A stretch of DNA of 7,649 nucleotides from JALVCQ01 sp964452325 (GTDB taxonomy: Bacteria > Bacteroidota > Bacteroidia > JAADEI01 > JALVCQ01), in NCBI GenBank assembly GCA_964452325.1, contig CAYVLB010000088.1, forward strand, positions 1 to 7,649. The letters are read 5' to 3'. Positions 6,593 through 7,649 of this stretch are shown piece after piece. The notes beneath the pieces were generated by a model, which was not told where the DNA came from, searched no databases, and saw nothing but the letters and a program-made list of their open reading frames with translations. How positions within the stretch are numbered: the first letter of the stretch is position 1; every line of letters begins with the position of its first letter. The position numbers were made by a program, and so were the translations under genes.

Positions 6593-6600
6593 TAAATTTG
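6593..6600 (+). promoter_or_regulatory. Candidate Bacteroidota-type -7 box upstream of pseB (TAAATTTG)
   Basis: TAAATTTG is an exact match to the TAnnTTTG -7 consensus within the 60-base gap before pseB. Transcription would start near 6606, leaving a leader of about 35 bases to the ATG at 6642. I find no TTTG or TTG about 19-22 bases upstream to serve as a -33 box. pseB could therefore have its own promoter or be read through from the upstream transferase gene. Confidence 0.33.
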
Positions 6601-6641
6601 CCCACCTTTAACATTTTCCTTTTCAGAATCTCCATCGGATC

Positions 6642-7637
6642 ATGTTGAATGGCAAGACGATTCTTATTACTGGAGGCACTGGTTCGTTCGGCCGAAAATT
6701 TGTTCGTCGAATCCTTCAGGAATGGCAGCCCCGCAAAGTGATTGTGTATTCACGAGATGAATATAAGCAATACCTAATGCAACAGGAGTTTGACAAAGAC
6801 CTCCCCAGACTCCGTTTCTTTATTGGCGATGTGCGCGACCGAGATCGCTTGTATCGATCCTTTGATGGGGTAGATATCGTGGTTCATGCCGCCGCATTAA
6901 AGCATGTCCCACTTATGGAATACAATCCCATCGAAGCAATTAAAACCAACATCCACGGAGCCATCAATGTCATTGATGCAGCCATTGACCGAGGCGTCAA
7001 AAAGGTCATAGCGCTTTCCACCGACAAAGCAGTAAATCCCGTCAACCTTTACGGAGGGACCAAGTTAGTTTCCGACAAACTATTCGTAGCAGCCAACGCA
7101 TACGTTGGCACCAAGCCCACATCGTTTAGCGTGGTTCGATATGGCAATGTGGCAGGTAGTCGAGGATCAGTCATTCCGTATTTTCTCCGATTGGCAAAAG
7201 CCTCTGATACGTTTCCAATTACTGACCTTCGAATGACCCGCTTTTGGATTACCCTGGACGAAAGCGTTCGTTTGGTGTACCAGGCCATTCAAGAATCAAA
7301 AGGAGGAGAGATTTACATTCCTAAAATTCCATCATTCAAAGTGGTGGACTTGGCCCGCGCAATCAAACCATCTGCCCGGCTTAAAGAAGTAGGAATCCGT
7401 CCGGGTGAGAAACTGCACGAGATCATGATCAGCGAGGAAGACGCTCGTACCACTTACGAATATCAAGATACCTATATCATCTATCCTCAGTTCGACTGGT
7501 GGAATTTCGAATGCCATTTTCATCCGGGTGGACAAAAAGTGCCCGAAGGATTTCGATACTCATCGGACCAAAACAACACTTGGCTGACCGAAAAGGAGCT
7601 TCGTGAAATGCTTTCACGGCTTGATGTTGTTTATTAA
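6642..7637 (+). CDS. pseB: UDP-N-acetylglucosamine 4,6-dehydratase (inverting), pseudaminic acid pathway
   Basis: PseB acts on UDP-GlcNAc in the cytoplasm, oxidising C4, eliminating water across C5-C6 and inverting C5. This is the first step to CMP-pseudaminic acid. The 331-residue protein matches the family's length. It has the NAD(P)-binding TGGTGSFG (10-17), YSRDE (36-40), FFIGDVRDRDRL (59-70), HAAALKHVP (82-90) and EYNPIEAIKTN (93-103). LSTDKAVNP (125-133) is followed by LYGGTK (136-141). Asp128, Lys129 and Tyr137 align with the catalytic Asp132, Lys133 and Tyr141 of Helicobacter pylori FlaA1/PseB. VVRYGNVAGSRGSVIP (164-179), MTRFWITL (198-205), IRPGEKLHE (252-260) and the tail GFRYSSDQNNTWL (303-315) are also typical. 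A FnlA/WbjB-type dehydratase-epimerase is the main alternative, but the length and tail favour PseB. No Shine-Dalgarno precedes the ATG. PseC, PseH, PseG, PseI and PseF are not in the window and may follow. Confidence 0.88.
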   Translation: MLNGKTILITGGTGSFGRKFVRRILQEWQPRKVIVYSRDEYKQYLMQQEFDKDLPRLRFFIGDVRDRDRLYRSFDGVDIVVHAAALKHVPLMEYNPIEAIKTNIHGAINVIDAAIDRGVKKVIALSTDKAVNPVNLYGGTKLVSDKLFVAANAYVGTKPTSFSVVRYGNVAGSRGSVIPYFLRLAKASDTFPITDLRMTRFWITLDESVRLVYQAIQESKGGEIYIPKIPSFKVVDLARAIKPSARLKEVGIRPGEKLHEIMISEEDARTTYEYQDTYIIYPQFDWWNFECHFHPGGQKVPEGFRYSSDQNNTWLTEKELREMLSRLDVVY

Positions 7638-7649
7638 TGACTTCTATTG
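7637..7649 (+). CDS. Possible start of the next gene (3' end outside window)
   Basis: The pseB stop (TAA, 7635-7637) overlaps an ATG at 7637-7639 in the arrangement TAATG, a common translational-coupling geometry. The open frame reads Met-Thr-Ser-Ile before the window ends. In many genomes the PseC aminotransferase follows pseB directly, which makes a gene here plausible, but four codons cannot identify it. Confidence 0.3.

Noticed and set aside
6582..6641. Possible intrinsic terminator between the capsule-like gene and pseB
   Set aside because: The gap contains T-rich stretches but no GC-rich stem preceding a T run.

Overview
The window is a surface-glycan / lipopolysaccharide biosynthesis locus of a Gram-negative bacterium. 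Gram-negative is inferred from the lipopolysaccharide precursor enzymes: a KdsD-type arabinose-5-phosphate isomerase (Kdo branch), HldD (heptose branch) and a family 9, heptosyltransferase-like glycosyltransferase. Base composition looks close to 50% GC by eye. Most starts lack a Shine-Dalgarno sequence, and two of the three short intergenic gaps hold an exact TAnnTTTG box, the -7 element of Bacteroidota promoters. I therefore lean towards Bacteroidota or a close relative, with moderate confidence; no marker gene settles the taxonomy.

Layout. Positions 1-176 hold the C-terminal CBS domain of a KdsD-like protein, cut by the window edge. Positions 212-3889 form a tight plus-strand run of three genes: a class I SAM methyltransferase with an N-terminal metal-ribbon-like segment (212-1105), a 549-residue polytopic membrane protein that looks like a GT-C glycosyltransferase (1102-2751), and a family 9 glycosyltransferase (2741-3889). 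Neighbouring genes overlap by 4 and 11 bases, which suggests translational coupling. hldD lies on the minus strand (4857-3886) and meets the family 9 gene tail to tail; the two stop codons share one TTAA. After a 131-base divergent gap, the plus strand resumes with a 530-residue protein that resembles capsule-type GT-B transferases (4989-6581), then pseB (6642-7637). The stop of pseB overlaps an ATG that may begin the next gene.

How the genes fit together. KdsD and HldD supply precursors of the lipopolysaccharide inner core (arabinose 5-phosphate for Kdo, ADP-L-glycero-D-manno-heptose). PseB starts the CMP-pseudaminic acid pathway. The family 9, GT-C-like and capsule-like proteins would assemble or transfer sugars, and the methyltransferase may modify a sugar or nucleotide-sugar intermediate. 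Acceptors and exact linkages cannot be read from the sequence.

Most unusual points: the family 9 enzyme has Ser where the proposed catalytic Asp of WaaC lies; the methyltransferase lacks one of the four expected metal-ligand cysteines; the two large proteins (549 and 530 residues) can be assigned only at fold level. I saw no RNA genes, CRISPR array, insertion sequence or convincing intrinsic terminator, and no gene-free stretch longer than about 130 bases.
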